Program-made: the position numbers and the translations under genes
The notes under the pieces: model-generated
Databases searched by the model: none
Told to the model about the DNA's origin: nothing
What the model saw: only the letters and a program-made list of their open reading frames with translations
Part shown: piece after piece, positions 13,558 to 24,918 of the stretch
Layout: every line of letters starts with the position of its first letter
Position numbering within the stretch: position 1 is the stretch's first letter
Assembly: GCA_047967505.1 (NCBI GenBank)
Contig: CM106539.1
Length of the DNA stretch: 64,000 nucleotides
Source of the DNA: Dipteris shenzhenensis
Taxonomy: Eukaryota; Polypodiophyta; Polypodiopsida; Gleicheniales
Reading direction: 5' to 3' (one strand)

Positions 13558-14319
13558 GTGGGTAGTGGAGTAGGTGTGAATGTCCTATCCAAGGAGCCCT
13601 ATGATGAATGGGGTCTCCCACCAATGCAAAAGGCTAATTTCAACATACGCCTTCTTGTAGATGATTTACGTGCAAAGCCCTTGGGAATAGTGAATGGAGT
13701 GTCCACAAAAGTCGTAGGAGTCTGCTTTAATCTTCAATTCACAATCCTGGATCTCCCCAATAAATCTTATCAAATCTTGCTTGGACATCCTTGGTTGCGT
13801 GAAGCATCAGTCCTCCATGATTGGGGAACTGATAGATTGACAATCCAAAATCACGACACTGCAATAAGATTCAATGTGGGGACAAGAGCAATAAAACATG
13901 TTCCTAGAGTGTTAGATGAAACCACTTTAATGACGATCTCAAGCAAATCAGCCCCCCTACAGCAACATGCCTTAGTGGGAGATACACAAAGCAATGTCAA
14001 CAATTGGATCAAAGCATTGGTGACCATTGACAACCACCATAGACTAGATCCCATCTTCTTGCAAATTGATGCTAAGGTCATGCAGGTAAAACCTCCACTC
14101 ACACATGAAGAACCAATTGATCCAGAAGTGCCATTCTTTATGGGTGACCTTGAATGGAATGGTGAATCTGAAGAAGCTATCCATGATAAGAAGGACTCAG
14201 ATTTTCCTTGGGACCTAGAAATAGAGGATGAAAATGCTCAGCTAGATGACCATGTCTTTGACAATGATTTATCCATTCTCCATGCCCTAATGGCTATCAA
14301 AGTTCCCAAAGTTCAATAA
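13558..14319 (+). pseudogene. Protease region of the second gypsy element
   Basis: The frame starts GSGVGVNVLSKEPYDEWGLP, matching the loop after the catalytic Asp of gypsy proteases (usual form D-S-G-S-G-V-N-V-L). Later it has YQILLGHPWLREA, the ILLGRPWL signature that ends the domain. The catalytic Asp lies at or before the frame start and is not intact. The rest (about codons 110-253) is an acidic linker toward RT. The frame is open for 253 codons, so this part has decayed less than its neighbours. Confidence 0.8.
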
Positions 14320-14526
14320 TATCAGAAGATCTCACAAGAAAATAGGAGATCACACAAATCCAAGGCCAATTACTTCAATGAGTTTGAATGACTCCCCCCC
14401 TGAATGGTCCCTCAATGGACTTGAAGGAGTATGCATAACAAATGAACCATTACTTGGGAATACTTTGCTGGTGGAAAGGTTACCCCACAGTTCCAATGTG
14501 AGAAGTTTCAAGAGTTTAAGCCACAT

Positions 14527-15738
14527 GTGTGGATAAAGCTTGATAATGAGACTTCAGAAAAAGAAAGTCCACATGAACCTCAAAAATTGGTTAATGATCC
14601 TATGCCACCTAGTGTTCATAGCCCATGTACAGCTAGTTCAACACCATCAGAGGCTGATCTTTGTGGAGTACCAGAGTACTTTAAGAACTACACTAGTGGT
14701 AGTGTCCCCATAACAATGCCAAGGCTAGTAAGAGAATCTGAAGTGCAAGAAACTGATAACATTGGAGAGACTCCAATCTATGAGGGACCGGCCAAAACTC
14801 GCACAATAAACCTCGCCCTTGAAGGGGAGGAAGAGAAATGGGTATTCAATGGGAAACATCTCACACAAAAAGAGGAAACAAAGCTAAAAGCACTCCTAAT
14901 GGAATATCGTGATTGCATGACACGGTCATATAAGAAAATGAAGGGAATTTCACCGGAAGTGGCAATACACATGATACCTATTAGGAAAGGTGCCCACCCT
15001 AAGGTATGTGGACCATATAGAACAAATCCAAAATATGGCACCATGGTCTATGAATGAGCTGGAAAAACTCTTAGATGCAAGATTCATCTATGAGATAGAG
15101 CACATTGATTGGGTTTCACCCATCATCATCGTGCCTAAACACAACAAGAAGCTAAGGATATGTGTTAACTTAAAGAATGTGAATGCTGCCACAATTAGGG
15201 ATCACTATCCCCTACCCTTACCAAAGATAGTGTTGGAAAAGGTGGTTGGATCAGAGAGATATACAACTTCTTGGATGGCTTTAGTGGCTATAACCAAGTT
15301 CAAATTGCTCCTGTTAACCAATCAAAAATAACATTTGCTACAAAATGGGGCATATTTTCCTATAGAGTCATGCCATTCGGCCATTATAATGCCTCAGCCA
15401 CATTCTAGAGAGTCATGTTCATTGCTTTCAAGACATTTCTGAATAAGTTCCTACAGGTGTTCTTGGATGATTAGTGCATCCACTTGAACAAGAAAGACCA
15501 CTTAAAATGTCTTGTAGTTCTAATCCAATGCAAGGAGTATGGCATCTCATTAAATCCAACAAAATGCCAGTTCATAGTCACCCATAGAGTTTTTATGGGA
15601 CACATCATTTCTCAACATGGGATTGCAATTGACATAAACAATATCAAAATCATTATGGAATTGCTTCCTCCTACAAATTCCAATGGTGTATAGGTCTTTA
15701 TGGGACATGCTAGCTACTGTAGAAGATTTATCTTGCAA
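14527..15738 (+). pseudogene. Reverse transcriptase of the second gypsy element
   Basis: The frame 14,527-15,057 is the pol linker; RT starts in the overlapping frame 14,990-15,331 with ELEKLLDARFIYEIEH and WVSPIIIVPKHNKKLRICVN. A frameshift follows. A palm segment (RVMPFG at about 15,367) and the box FLDD, followed directly by a stop, sit at about 15,460-15,475. The frame 15,484-15,693 holds the thumb (NPTKCQFIVTHRVFMGHIIS). The D-D pair survives but the chain is broken repeatedly. Confidence 0.88.
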
Positions 15739-16223
15739 TACACCATGATAGCTAGACCACTTTACACACTGTTGGTGGAATTCTTATGGATAGAAGAACG
15801 GGACCAAGCCTTTGAGCTTTTAAATTAGTGCCTAATCACAACACCCATCCTTATATCTCCCAATTGGGATATTGATTTTCATATTCATACTGATGGCTCC
15901 AAGTATGCAATTGGGAGTGTGCTTTGCCAACCTAGTGAACATAAGAAAGACTACCCATTCTACTTTACTAGTCGACAACTCAATGATGCCGAGATCAACT
16001 ATACCACCATAGAAAGAGAAAACCTAGCAATGGTGTATAGTGTTAAGAAATTTTGACACTATTCATTGGCAAATGATTTTGTCTTCTACACTAGCCATGC
16101 ATTGATTTATCTTGTGAATTGTCTCTGTACAATAGGAATAATAACCAGATGGCTCCTCTTCCTTTAAGAATTCAATTTCAAGATAGTGGCCCGCAAAGGT
16201 GCCCAACACTACATTGCCAACCA
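15739..16223 (+). pseudogene. RNase H of the second gypsy element, cut by a copia insertion
   Basis: Reading through stops gives DIDFHIHTDGSKYAIGSVL (first RNase H acid region), PFYFTSRQLNDAEINYTTIE and FKIVARKGAQHYIANH. The last is the end of the RNase H tether and stops at 16,223 where the copia 5' LTR begins. The sequence resumes after the copia at 22,237. The two halves share the copy of AACCA that flanks the insertion. Confidence 0.88.
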
Positions 16224-16369
16224 TGTTGGGGTAAAGGGCAGTGTGCCCACCCACTTGTACAGTGCCCATGTATACTCATATATATATGAAAGAGGAATAA
16301 GCTGGAGTAGCTTTTGCTCCACCACTTTTGGTGTCTCCTATCCCTTTGTGTGTGCTCTCCTCTTCCACA
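16224..16369 (+). repeat. 5' LTR of the nested copia element
   Basis: 146 bp, starting TGTTGGGG and ending CTTCCACA. It matches 22,086-22,231 except for four transitions. Confidence 0.96.
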
Positions 16370-16371
16370 AC

Positions 16372-16383
16372 TGGTATCAGAGC
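16372..16383 (+). promoter_or_regulatory. Primer-binding site, initiator tRNA-Met type
   Basis: TGGTATCAGAGC, complementary to the 3' end of plant initiator tRNA-Met, begins two bases after the 5' LTR. Minus-strand DNA synthesis would start here. Confidence 0.95.
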
Positions 16384-16384
16384 C

Positions 16385-18831
16385 ATTGGCGTCCGATCTA
16401 CGAGGAGCTCGGTGAGAGGAGAACGGGCACTACTTCGAGAGATCTACCAGGAGCTTTGGAGAGCTTGATTCTCTCATTCACTGAGAGATTTTGGGTAGAC
16501 ATCATCCAAATCTGTTTGCTCTACAATGCAGCTACAAGAATCACTTTGGGTTATCTTCCAACGCTCCAGTGCTCTAGCAACCTAGCGTTGGAAGGAGACC
16601 GCTGTCCGTTGGTCTTGACGTTGTCTCATGGGAGCCTATCGTTGGCTGTTGATGCATCCTTTGCAGCAAGTGGCTGGCCGTTGTGTGCTTGTTGGAGGCA
16701 TTGCTTCGTAGATACTTGCTGGAGATCGTTGACATTGGTGTTTCGCAACTCACGAGTGGATATCATTGGAAGCTGTAGTATGAATCTTAGAGGCAGCTTG
16801 TGTCTTGGAGCTCGGTCGTAAAAGCACCGTTTAGGCTTGCTGCTGCTGCTAAGGCTGGAGCTTTGAGCGATGCACTCTTGAGGCTGAGCCTTCATTGGAG
16901 AGCGTTGTTTGGAGAGGGCTGTAGGGAAGCTCTTTGTAGCTACAGCTGCTGCAGATGGCTCGTGAGCCACTGTGAGCTCTTAGATGGAGTAGATAGGAGT
17001 CTCTTTCTCTCCATACCCTTATCCTTCCTGTGAGCAAAGGAAGAGCAGCCCAGTGATAGCAACAACATCCACTTTGGAGAAAAAGAGTGAGTTCTTTGTT
17101 TTTAGTCTGGAAATCTGACAGTATTTCAGACAGTAAAAGTGAGCAGAATGCCATTTTCGACAGCAAGTATTTGCAAATCCATAAGGATTAGGCTCGGTGC
17201 CCAACAGAGGAGTCGGAGAACTTTGGAAGGGCTACGTTTTCTCTGCTGACAGCTCGGTCATCTGAGTTTACAGTACAGAGTTATTTACTGTCCAAAATAG
17301 GGACAGTTCGTGATCAGTGTGCAGACAGCCATTTTGCAGACTGTATATCTTTTCACCTGTGCAGAATCTGCCGCTGTGTTCAACTAGAGAGTTGTAGATC
17401 CTTCAAAACACTACAACTTTGCTGTTGAAGACAAGTTGATCCAATTTTTGGATCAAAAGATATTGCTGTTTGAAGACAGTGACAGCACAAGTACAATGCC
17501 ATTTTTCTTTTTGCAGATGTCACAAGGGTACAACGGATGCATGATATTGTCGCTTACTTGGATGCACAAATGATATAGTGGTACATGCCATTTGGATGCC
17601 ATTTTGGTTGTCAATTGACACATTTTGGATGCATCATCCCTCACATGCTGTGAGAGGTCTCAAGGTCGAGCAGAAAATACAGCCTTGGTAACATTTGTGA
17701 GGTGTCTTGATGCTGCGTTCAGTGACATTGATAGTCACTTTGCACTGATTTGGTTGGGCATTGTACTTGCCATTTTGCTGGTGTTGCAGTTGACATATGG
17801 GGTGATCTGCTGGATGTATTTTGACCATTTTTTGGGGCTATTTTTTGCTGGAGCAGATGAGTGTTGTAAAGGGAAGCAAACATACAAGGAAGCTGTTGTT
17901 ACTGTTTTTATGACAAAACAGTCATTTTCAGGACTGAATATCTCTTTTCTGGTGCAGAATTGCACTTTGTGCCGAACTGGAAAGTTGTAGTTCACAGAAA
18001 ATACTACAACTTTTCTTTTGGAAGCAAGTTGATCCAGTATAAGCTGCAGGAGTTACAGCCTCTGCAAAACCACAAAAAGTTGCAGTCTACTGTCTATTTG
18101 TGACTAATGTGCAGGAAGCTGTTTTTCAGGTGAGAATATCTGAGAATCCACAAGGATTTTGCTCTTGAGGTCAACTGACAAGTTGTATATCTTTCTACCA
18201 GCTACAACTTTGCTGTTTACAGCTTTGGCATCTGGTCTTTCAGTGAAAAGATATCGCTGTTCAAAAATAGGGACAGCGTGTTATTCTGCCCAAAGTGGCT
18301 GTGAGGTATTGTTGTAGGAATTTCACTTGCACAACAGTGAATTGGGAACTCACAGTAAATTACAGAAAGTGATTGGGATCTCACTTCAGTCCAAGGGCAT
18401 TATTGGCATTTTGGCAAGTCACTTTGGCACATTTGGCAAGTGGTGAATGCTTGATTTTGTTGCCAAAGGATTGCACACTTGAGGTGATGCATTGGTGATG
18501 CAGTAAATGCCATTTCGATGCATTATGGATTTGCATTGGTGGATGCCGCACTGATGTTTATGGATAGTTGAGCTGGGCTCCTATTGCCATTGGTTGAGCA
18601 GGCATTGCTCATTTAGTTCCGTGCATTTCTTACTTGGATTGCCAGGCATTGGCAGGTTACTGGGCTGCATATATTCTTATTTATGCCTCTTTATGGCTGA
18701 GTGCTTTTGAGCATTGGATCAGCCAATTTATTTGGAGACCTGATTGGTCTGGACAACACTATATTTTTTGGTCATTTGGGTTGCCTATTGCACTATACTG
18801 CTCTTTGGTTGTGACCTATTGTGCCACAGAT
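16385..18831 (+). other. Long copia leader with repeated stem-loops
   Basis: About 2.4 kb between the primer-binding site and the probable gag start. Diverged repeat units recur at about 17,140-17,330, 17,335-17,500, 17,925-18,070 and 18,130-18,290. They share AATCCA[TC]AAGGATT, TCCAAAATAGGGACAG-like ends and the hairpin AGTTGTAG...CTACAACT. The hairpins are at 17,390-17,418, 17,983-18,011 and 18,181-18,209, with loops of 13, 13 and 15 bases. Open frames here (for example 16,186-16,821) show no protein family. Such leaders may carry packaging or translation signals; that is inference. Confidence 0.75.
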
Positions 18832-21696
18832 ATGGCATCTACAGCTGGTAGTGCCCTCTTTGATATTGAGAGGTTGGATGGATCAAACTTTCAGTATTGG
18901 AAAGAGCAGATTTATGGTGTGTTAGTGCAGAAGAGGCAGCATAAGCCCATTCAATGCAAAGGTGTCAAGCCTAATAGCATTAAACAGAGTGATTGGGATG
19001 ACATGGATGAGCAAGCATGCTCTATCATTCAGTCATCACTCTCGAAGTCAGTCTACTTGCAGGTACATGATGGTGTACAAGGTGTAGACTGCCATGCATA
19101 TGAGTTCTATACTCGTATATGCCGGATGTATGACCATGATAGTGTTATGTTACAGCATGATGGGCTGAAATGTCCTGATGGGCTGAAATACAGCCTTGAT
19201 ATGCACTCCAAAGGTCGATCAATTGGTAGAAACAGGTCATGTTCAAGGGGGAATTCCAGGAGCAAGTCTAGCTCTCGGACTTGTGTTAGATGTTTCTATT
19301 GTGGAAAGTATGGCCACATGAAAAAGTATTGCTGGAAATGGCTGAGAAAATACAAGAAGAAGAGCAAGGTTAAGAATGACAGGAAGAAGGAGAAGAAGCA
19401 TGTTGAGCTTCAAGGCGTGGATGCCTGGGTTTCCACTGACAGTAGCAGTGATGAAGGCATTCTTTTGTCTATGTCTGACACCTCCTTCTTGGCCATTGAT
19501 GTACCCATCCTTGGTGATTGGATGTTCGATCCATGTGCTTCATGTCATATGACCCCTCATAGGTCATGGTTCAGTGCATATCAGGAATGCATTGTGGAGA
19601 GTGGTTTGATGGGCATTGATCATTCTATCGGTGTCTATGGTTATGGGGATATCCACCTTGTTATGCCTAGTGGCTCTATTCTTGTTCTACAGAGGGTTAG
19701 ACATATACCAGGACTTGCTACGAGCAAGATCAGTACTGGACAGTTGGTTGAGGCAGGTTATCATGTCTCTTTGGGTGATCATGCATGGAAGATTGCTAGA
19801 GGCAATCTGGTTATGGCTAGGGGATCACGGGTTGGATTCTCTTATGCATTGCATGTATCAGGTGTCCAGGATAAGATGCTTATGATTAGTAAGCAGCCAT
19901 CAGCTAGTTTATGGTATGCCAGACTTGGACATATGTCTACTGTAGGTATGGAAGCCCTTACAACATTGAGATACATTCCTGTTATGGATGTCTCTCAAAT
20001 TTTATGTCATGATTGTGATGATGGTCAGCAGTCAGGATCCTCCTTTGTGAGGAAGACAATCAGTGAGAGGTATCTTGAGCCATTGCAGTTGGTTCAGAGA
20101 GTTGGTGGGCCTATGCCTACCGTTTCACTGGGTGGCGCCTCTTACTTTGTGACATTTATTGATGCTGCTACAAAGTACATATGGGTATATCCGATACGGC
20201 AGAAGCATGATGTATATGATACATTTCAGCGCTTCTTGGGTAATGCTGAAAATCAGTCAGGAAAGAAGCTATTGAGCTTGATGACTGATGGTGATGCAGA
20301 GTTTACCTCTCCTAGATTTCAGCATCTATGTGATACACTTGGTATCAGGAGGGTGTTGACCACTCCTCATCTTTCTGCTCACGATGCCTTGGCAGAAGGC
20401 ATAAATCGGATTCTATTGGACAGGATTGGTAGCATGCTACGGTATGCAGGTCTTACCGAATGCTATTGGGATGAGGCATGTAAGACAGCTGCATACTTGC
20501 TTAACAGGTCATCCAGGAGATCTTTGAATGGTAGAGTGCCATTTGACTTCTTGACAGGCAAGGCACCATGTTATGAGCATTTACATGTGTTTGGCTGCGA
20601 GGCTTATGTTCATGGTTCCCGATCGAGAAGGTGCATCTTCCTTGGATATAGTGAGTCCAGTAAGGACTACAGGTTATGGGATTCTTCAACTAGAGAGTTG
20701 ATACGCAGCCATAATGTCTATTTCAGAGAGGATGCTATGTTTGGACAGCCCAAGACTGTGGATAGCAGGAGAATGGTGTTCCAGGAGGGTGTAAGTGCAC
20801 TGATACCTCCGAATTCTTTGCAGGGGCAGCCCATATCCCTTGGAGTGGGAGGTTTTTCCCACGGTGAGCAGGTTATAAAGTTAGGACAGCCACGATTACT
20901 TCCTGATTTTGGTCAGAGACGATCAGATGTCTCAAGTATTCCACAGGTTTATGCTCCTATGGAGATTGTTGATGCATCTTCTATGGACAGTTACAGTTTA
21001 CTCCCAGGATGCGGAGTGCCTCTTGCAGATGAGGATGAGGCTATGCATGGTGAGGAGGATACCTTGGCTAATGATGCTCGGTATGATCCATTGGCTGGTT
21101 ATGCCAGGACAGATGTGGTTTTTGCAGTTATTGACTCGGGTCATATTGCGCATGGGCAGGAATCATTGATATGTTTACTTCGTAAGTGCCTCCATGGCCA
21201 GAAGCAATCCCCTCGAGCTTGGCTTCATAGGTTTGATACCGTTATGAGAGCTCAGGATGTGATGCGCAGTGAGACAGGTTATGGTCTCAGTATTCAGGAG
21301 GTCGCTATCCTTCTGAGGTTACTTGCCATATGGTTCCTTATGGACAGGGATGCTTTGCAGTGGGAGCTGCATGGTCTTGATGATGTTTCTCAGATACTTG
21401 GTTGTTTCAGTATGGAGAGGGGGAAGTTACTGAGTACTCCATTGCCTGTATTGGCTCCATACTTGAAACACAGTAGGTTTGATGATCATAGATCAGTTGA
21501 GCAGCAAGTTATGGTTGATATGGCAGCCATAGTACTTCATGCATCCATGACTGTGTTGAGACTTGGTTCTCACATGTTTGCCATTGGGGCTACACTTCCA
21601 GTTCTTGCTTCCGTTGCAGTGGGAGTTGGTAGCATGATTATGGCAGATTTTGGCAGTAGGGAAGCGGTTGTGGACATCAGGTCCTTATGCTTCTAG
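18832..21696 (+). CDS. Copia gag-protease-integrase-(reduced RT) polyprotein
   Basis: The frame is open from 18,634, but I choose the ATG at 18,832 (MASTAGSALFDIERLDGSNF) because copia gags start with this type of sequence. That gives 954 residues. Domains: gag 1-150; CCHC knuckle CFYCGKYGHMKKYC from 154; protease-like DPCAS at 233; integrase with WYARLGH, then D486 in LMTDGDAEF and a Glu in LAEGINRI. The first integrase Asp (usual HSD) is replaced (LVQRVGGP). The RT is collapsed: KCLHGQKQSPRAW is at 785 but no YVDD box is present. The frame has no stop although the catalytic residues are lost. I infer a non-autonomous element moved by proteins supplied in trans. Confidence 0.9.
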   Translation: MASTAGSALFDIERLDGSNFQYWKEQIYGVLVQKRQHKPIQCKGVKPNSIKQSDWDDMDEQACSIIQSSLSKSVYLQVHDGVQGVDCHAYEFYTRICRMYDHDSVMLQHDGLKCPDGLKYSLDMHSKGRSIGRNRSCSRGNSRSKSSSRTCVRCFYCGKYGHMKKYCWKWLRKYKKKSKVKNDRKKEKKHVELQGVDAWVSTDSSSDEGILLSMSDTSFLAIDVPILGDWMFDPCASCHMTPHRSWFSAYQECIVESGLMGIDHSIGVYGYGDIHLVMPSGSILVLQRVRHIPGLATSKISTGQLVEAGYHVSLGDHAWKIARGNLVMARGSRVGFSYALHVSGVQDKMLMISKQPSASLWYARLGHMSTVGMEALTTLRYIPVMDVSQILCHDCDDGQQSGSSFVRKTISERYLEPLQLVQRVGGPMPTVSLGGASYFVTFIDAATKYIWVYPIRQKHDVYDTFQRFLGNAENQSGKKLLSLMTDGDAEFTSPRFQHLCDTLGIRRVLTTPHLSAHDALAEGINRILLDRIGSMLRYAGLTECYWDEACKTAAYLLNRSSRRSLNGRVPFDFLTGKAPCYEHLHVFGCEAYVHGSRSRRCIFLGYSESSKDYRLWDSSTRELIRSHNVYFREDAMFGQPKTVDSRRMVFQEGVSALIPPNSLQGQPISLGVGGFSHGEQVIKLGQPRLLPDFGQRRSDVSSIPQVYAPMEIVDASSMDSYSLLPGCGVPLADEDEAMHGEEDTLANDARYDPLAGYARTDVVFAVIDSGHIAHGQESLICLLRKCLHGQKQSPRAWLHRFDTVMRAQDVMRSETGYGLSIQEVAILLRLLAIWFLMDRDALQWELHGLDDVSQILGCFSMERGKLLSTPLPVLAPYLKHSRFDDHRSVEQQVMVDMAAIVLHASMTVLRLGSHMFAIGATLPVLASVAVGVGSMIMADFGSREAVVDIRSLCF

Positions 21697-21996
21697 GAGC
21701 AACATGCAGGTGATGCAGGTTGGGTAGACCAGCAGAGGTCTATTGTAGGTTATGTGCTTATGGTCACAGGTGGTACAGAGACATTTTCTCTGCACAGTGA
21801 TAGTTCGGGTGCTATGGACTTAGCACAGGAGCACGTGGTGGTGAGAGTTCACTCTCCCAGTGAGATCTGGCATGGGATCTTGGTTGATAGGCATCTACAG
21901 CTTGTCATTTTCTATCCTGCAGACCTGATGGCTGCTAGCAGCTTATCCTCTATGCAGCACTTTGCACATTGTAAAGTGCCGATGGGCATAGGATGA
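21697..21996 (+). pseudogene. RNase H remnant of the nested copia element
   Basis: Immediately after the stop of the long frame the same region reads as a shortened copia RNase H: SIVGYVLMVTGG (usual STSGYVF), LHSDSSGAMDLAQ (usual LxxDNQSAI) and FYPADLMAASS (usual NPADMLTK). It is shorter than a normal domain, as is the RT before it. Confidence 0.75.
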
Positions 21997-22074
21997 TGGT
22001 CTGGTCATCTTGTTTTTCAGCCTATGGCTGATTGTATTATGTGTACTATACTCCCTTAAAGGCACACTGCCTTT

Positions 22075-22085
22075 AAGTGGGAGGT
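22075..22085 (+). promoter_or_regulatory. Polypurine tract of the nested copia element
   Basis: AAGTGGGAGGT directly abuts the TGTTGGGG of the 3' LTR, the normal position for plus-strand priming. Confidence 0.88.
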
Positions 22086-22231
22086 TGTTGGGGTAAAGGG
22101 CAATGTGCCCACCCACTTGTACAATGCCCATGTATACTCATATACATATGAAAGAGGAATAAGCTAGAGTAGCTTTTGCTCCACCACTTTTGGTGTCTCC
22201 TATCCCTTTGTGTGTGCTCTCCTCTTCCACA
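22086..22231 (+). repeat. 3' LTR of the nested copia element
   Basis: 146 bp, TGTTGGGG to CTTCCACA, followed by the target duplication AACCA at 22,232-22,236. Confidence 0.96.
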
Positions 22232-22236
22232 AACCA

Positions 22237-22960
22237 CGTCTTGTGTCAAGTTAGAAGAAGAAGCCACTAGTCTAGTAGAAGATCACTTGTGAGATGCCAC
22301 ACTATTTCAAATAGATGCTATTCTAGATTGGTGTGTAGATTTCATTGGGTACTTAATGGTAGGAAGACCACCCCCTGAAATGAAAGCAGAGGATGCTAGA
22401 AAACTAATTTTAAAAGCTGCACCCTATCAACTCATTGCAGGATAACTATATAAGATGGACAAGGACCAGGTTTTAAGGGGATGTGTAATGCCACATGAGA
22501 TTATGCCAATCCTAAATGAAGTCCATGAAGGCATTGCAAGAGGACACTTCCAAGGGGAAGCAATAGCAAGAAAAGTCCTCCTCATAGGCTACTGGTGGCC
22601 AACACTAGGGGCAGATGCCTATGAATAAGTCAAGAGCCGTGATGTATGCCAACAGACTACTTAACCACAACACCAGGACTTCAATCCCCTAACAACATTC
22701 ATTGCACAAAAACCATTTAAAAAATGGGGGATTGATTTTGTGGGTCCTATCCATCTAGTAGCAAAGGGAACACAGGCATGCTACATCATTGTGGCCACTG
22801 ATTACTTGACCAAATGGGCTGAAGCTAAAGTAGTCAGAAAGACAGATGCTAGAACCATAGCAAGGTTCTTATATGAGAATATGATCACCTGATTCGGATG
22901 TCCAATTGAAATTGTGTTGGATAGAGGCACACATTTTGTCGATGAGGTTATCCAAGAACT
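22237..22960 (+). pseudogene. Integrase, first half, of the second gypsy element
   Basis: Read through stops, the sequence gives the HHCC finger region (VHEGIARGHFQGEAIARK, then YWWPTLG and VCQQ) and the integrase core start KKWGIDFVGPIHL with the first Asp. The second Asp is in VLDRGTHFVDE at about 22,912-22,945. The core is then interrupted; homology resumes at about 27,800 with the PQGNGQAE-type sequence. The enzyme would have inserted element DNA. Confidence 0.87.
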
Positions 22961-23039
22961 CTTTGTTTGTTTTTTTCTAAAGAAAAGAACTTCTATAGAT
23001 GCTTGTAAAAAACCATCATACAAGTTGGCAAATACCATA

Positions 23040-24880
23040 GAGGTGCCAACCATGAAAATGGAGTAGCAGAGTGCAAGATGCACATCATCTGTGAAATGGA
23101 TAGGAGTATGATGAAAGGGAAATATTTGCCAAAGTCTTTCTGGGCTGAAGCATGTAACACGGCAGTTTACATTCTGAATCATAGCTACATGAATGCTGTG
23201 AATGGGATGACTCCACTGTAGGCCTTTTCTAGTAAGAAACCTTCAGCTGCACATTTCAGAGTTTTTGGATGTGACTGTTTTGTGCATGTCCCTGATGCTA
23301 ACAGGACCAAATGGGAACGAAAGAGATGAAAGTGTATTTTCTTGGGCTACAGTGAAAGAGGCAAAGGGTTACCATCTCTATAATCCTGTTACCAAGAAGG
23401 TAATATTAAGTCGCGATGTCTTTTCAAAACAGCCGCATCGATTGGAGGAGGATGCTTCCTTCCCAGACAACCAAGACCAGGATATCCATCCAGTACAACC
23501 ACCAATAGCAAACCAAACTCCCCCAATGGTGCTTGGGAGGATTCAAGATAAAGAAGAGGAAGAAGAGCCTACAGAACCACATGGCAACGGCCATTCTCGA
23601 AGTAGGTAAAACAGCTTTTGGACGGCAGAGAACCTCTAGCCATTGAGGAGGAACCATCCGAACACTACCGGTCCAAGAGATTAGAGAAGAAAAGAAGGGT
23701 GCAGGAACACTTGGTCAACTACGCTTTGATGATAGATGTGATCTGTGCTGAGGAACCCAAGTGTCTTGAAGAGGCACATGGTGATGATAGGTGGATGGAG
23801 GCTATGCAGTCGGAGTGGATCCATAATGAAGAACAACACTTCGGACCTTATGGATCGACCACCAAAATGCAAGGTGATCGGCACCAAGTGGGTGTACAAG
23901 ACCAAGTACAAGTCCGACGACACGTTGGATAAGTACAAGGCTCAGCTCATGGAAAAAGGATTCGCACAGGTACATGGTTTTGATTATCAGGATACTTTTG
24001 CTCCCACAGATTGACTAACCACAATTCGTAGTGTTTTGGCTTTAGCAGCACAGGAAAGTTGGATCGATGTAAAATCCACCTTTCTAAATGGAGATCTCAA
24101 GGAGGAGGTATACATGGAACAACCACTAGGTTTTGTGATCCCCAGTTCAAAAGGTAAAGTCTATAAACTAAAGAAGGCACTTTACGAGTTGAAACAGGCC
24201 CCACGAGCATGGTACCAATGGATTGATGCCTACTTTTAGCAAAACGAGTTGAGGAGGAGCCCATCTGATGCAAATTTGTATATCTACAGAGAAGCAGGCA
24301 GGTGTATGATCATGGTCCTTTATGTGGACGACCTTGTCGTAACAAGGAACCATGAAGAAAAGATCTCACAGACAAAGCAATTGCTAGGAAGAGAGTTTGA
24401 AATGACAGACCTCGGACTGATGCATTTTTGTTTGGGGATTGAGCTGAAGTATGTTGGAGAGATACGAAACACATTTGGCATGGCTAAGTGCAAGACAGTT
24501 AGCACCCCTATGGAGGTTGACGTGAAGCTCTCAAATGAGGATTCATCACCGCATGTGGATGAAGTGAAGTACAAAAGGCTTGTGGGCAGTTTGATTTACT
24601 TGTGCAACACGCGGCCGGACATCAGCTTTGCAACTGGTGTACTAAGCAGGTTTTCCAATAAGCCCCAGGAGAACCATTGGAGGGCAGGGATGCGGGTGCT
24701 GAAATACATCAAAGGCACACTTGATTATGGCATCACCTATATTAAGGGCAACACCTTGACCGGATTCTGTGACTCGGATTGGGCAGGAGACATGGACAGC
24801 AGGAGATCAGTGATAGGTTACTGTTTCTCACTAGGATCTAGAGCTGTGTCATAGGTCAGCAAGAAGCAACCAATAGTTGC
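23040..24880 (+). pseudogene. Copia integrase-RT-RNase H pseudogene
   Basis: Starting near 23,046, reading frames give HENGVAECKMH (third integrase acid), SFWAEACNTAVYILNHS, HFRVFGCDCFVHVP, KCIFLGYSE, then [46 protein letters not shown] (active YVDD, about 24,319) and the RNase H start TGFCDSDWAGDMDSRRS. At least six stops or frame changes occur. It differs from the nested copia at 16.2-22.2 kb and so belongs to another family. Confidence 0.9.
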
Positions 24881-24918
24881 TCTTCCTTCTACCCACAATT
24901 GTTCTTCCTTCTACCAAG

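Larger units (their letters stand above)
16219..22236 (+). mobile_element. Complete copia-type element with 146-bp LTRs, nested in gypsy
   Basis: TGTTGGGG...TTCCACA repeats at 16,224-16,369 and 22,086-22,231 are flanked by the direct repeat AACCA (16,219-16,223 and 22,232-22,236). A primer-binding site for initiator tRNA-Met follows the 5' LTR and a polypurine tract precedes the 3' LTR. Between them lie a 2.4-kb leader and one long open frame of gag, protease, integrase and reduced RT. The two LTRs differ at four positions by my reading, all transitions, so the insertion is fairly recent. LTRs this short with an element of 6 kb are unusual. Confidence 0.96.

Noticed and set aside
16186-16821. 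211-codon frame across the copia 5' LTR and leader
   Set aside because: It spans the gypsy-LTR junction and the primer-binding site and has no family features.
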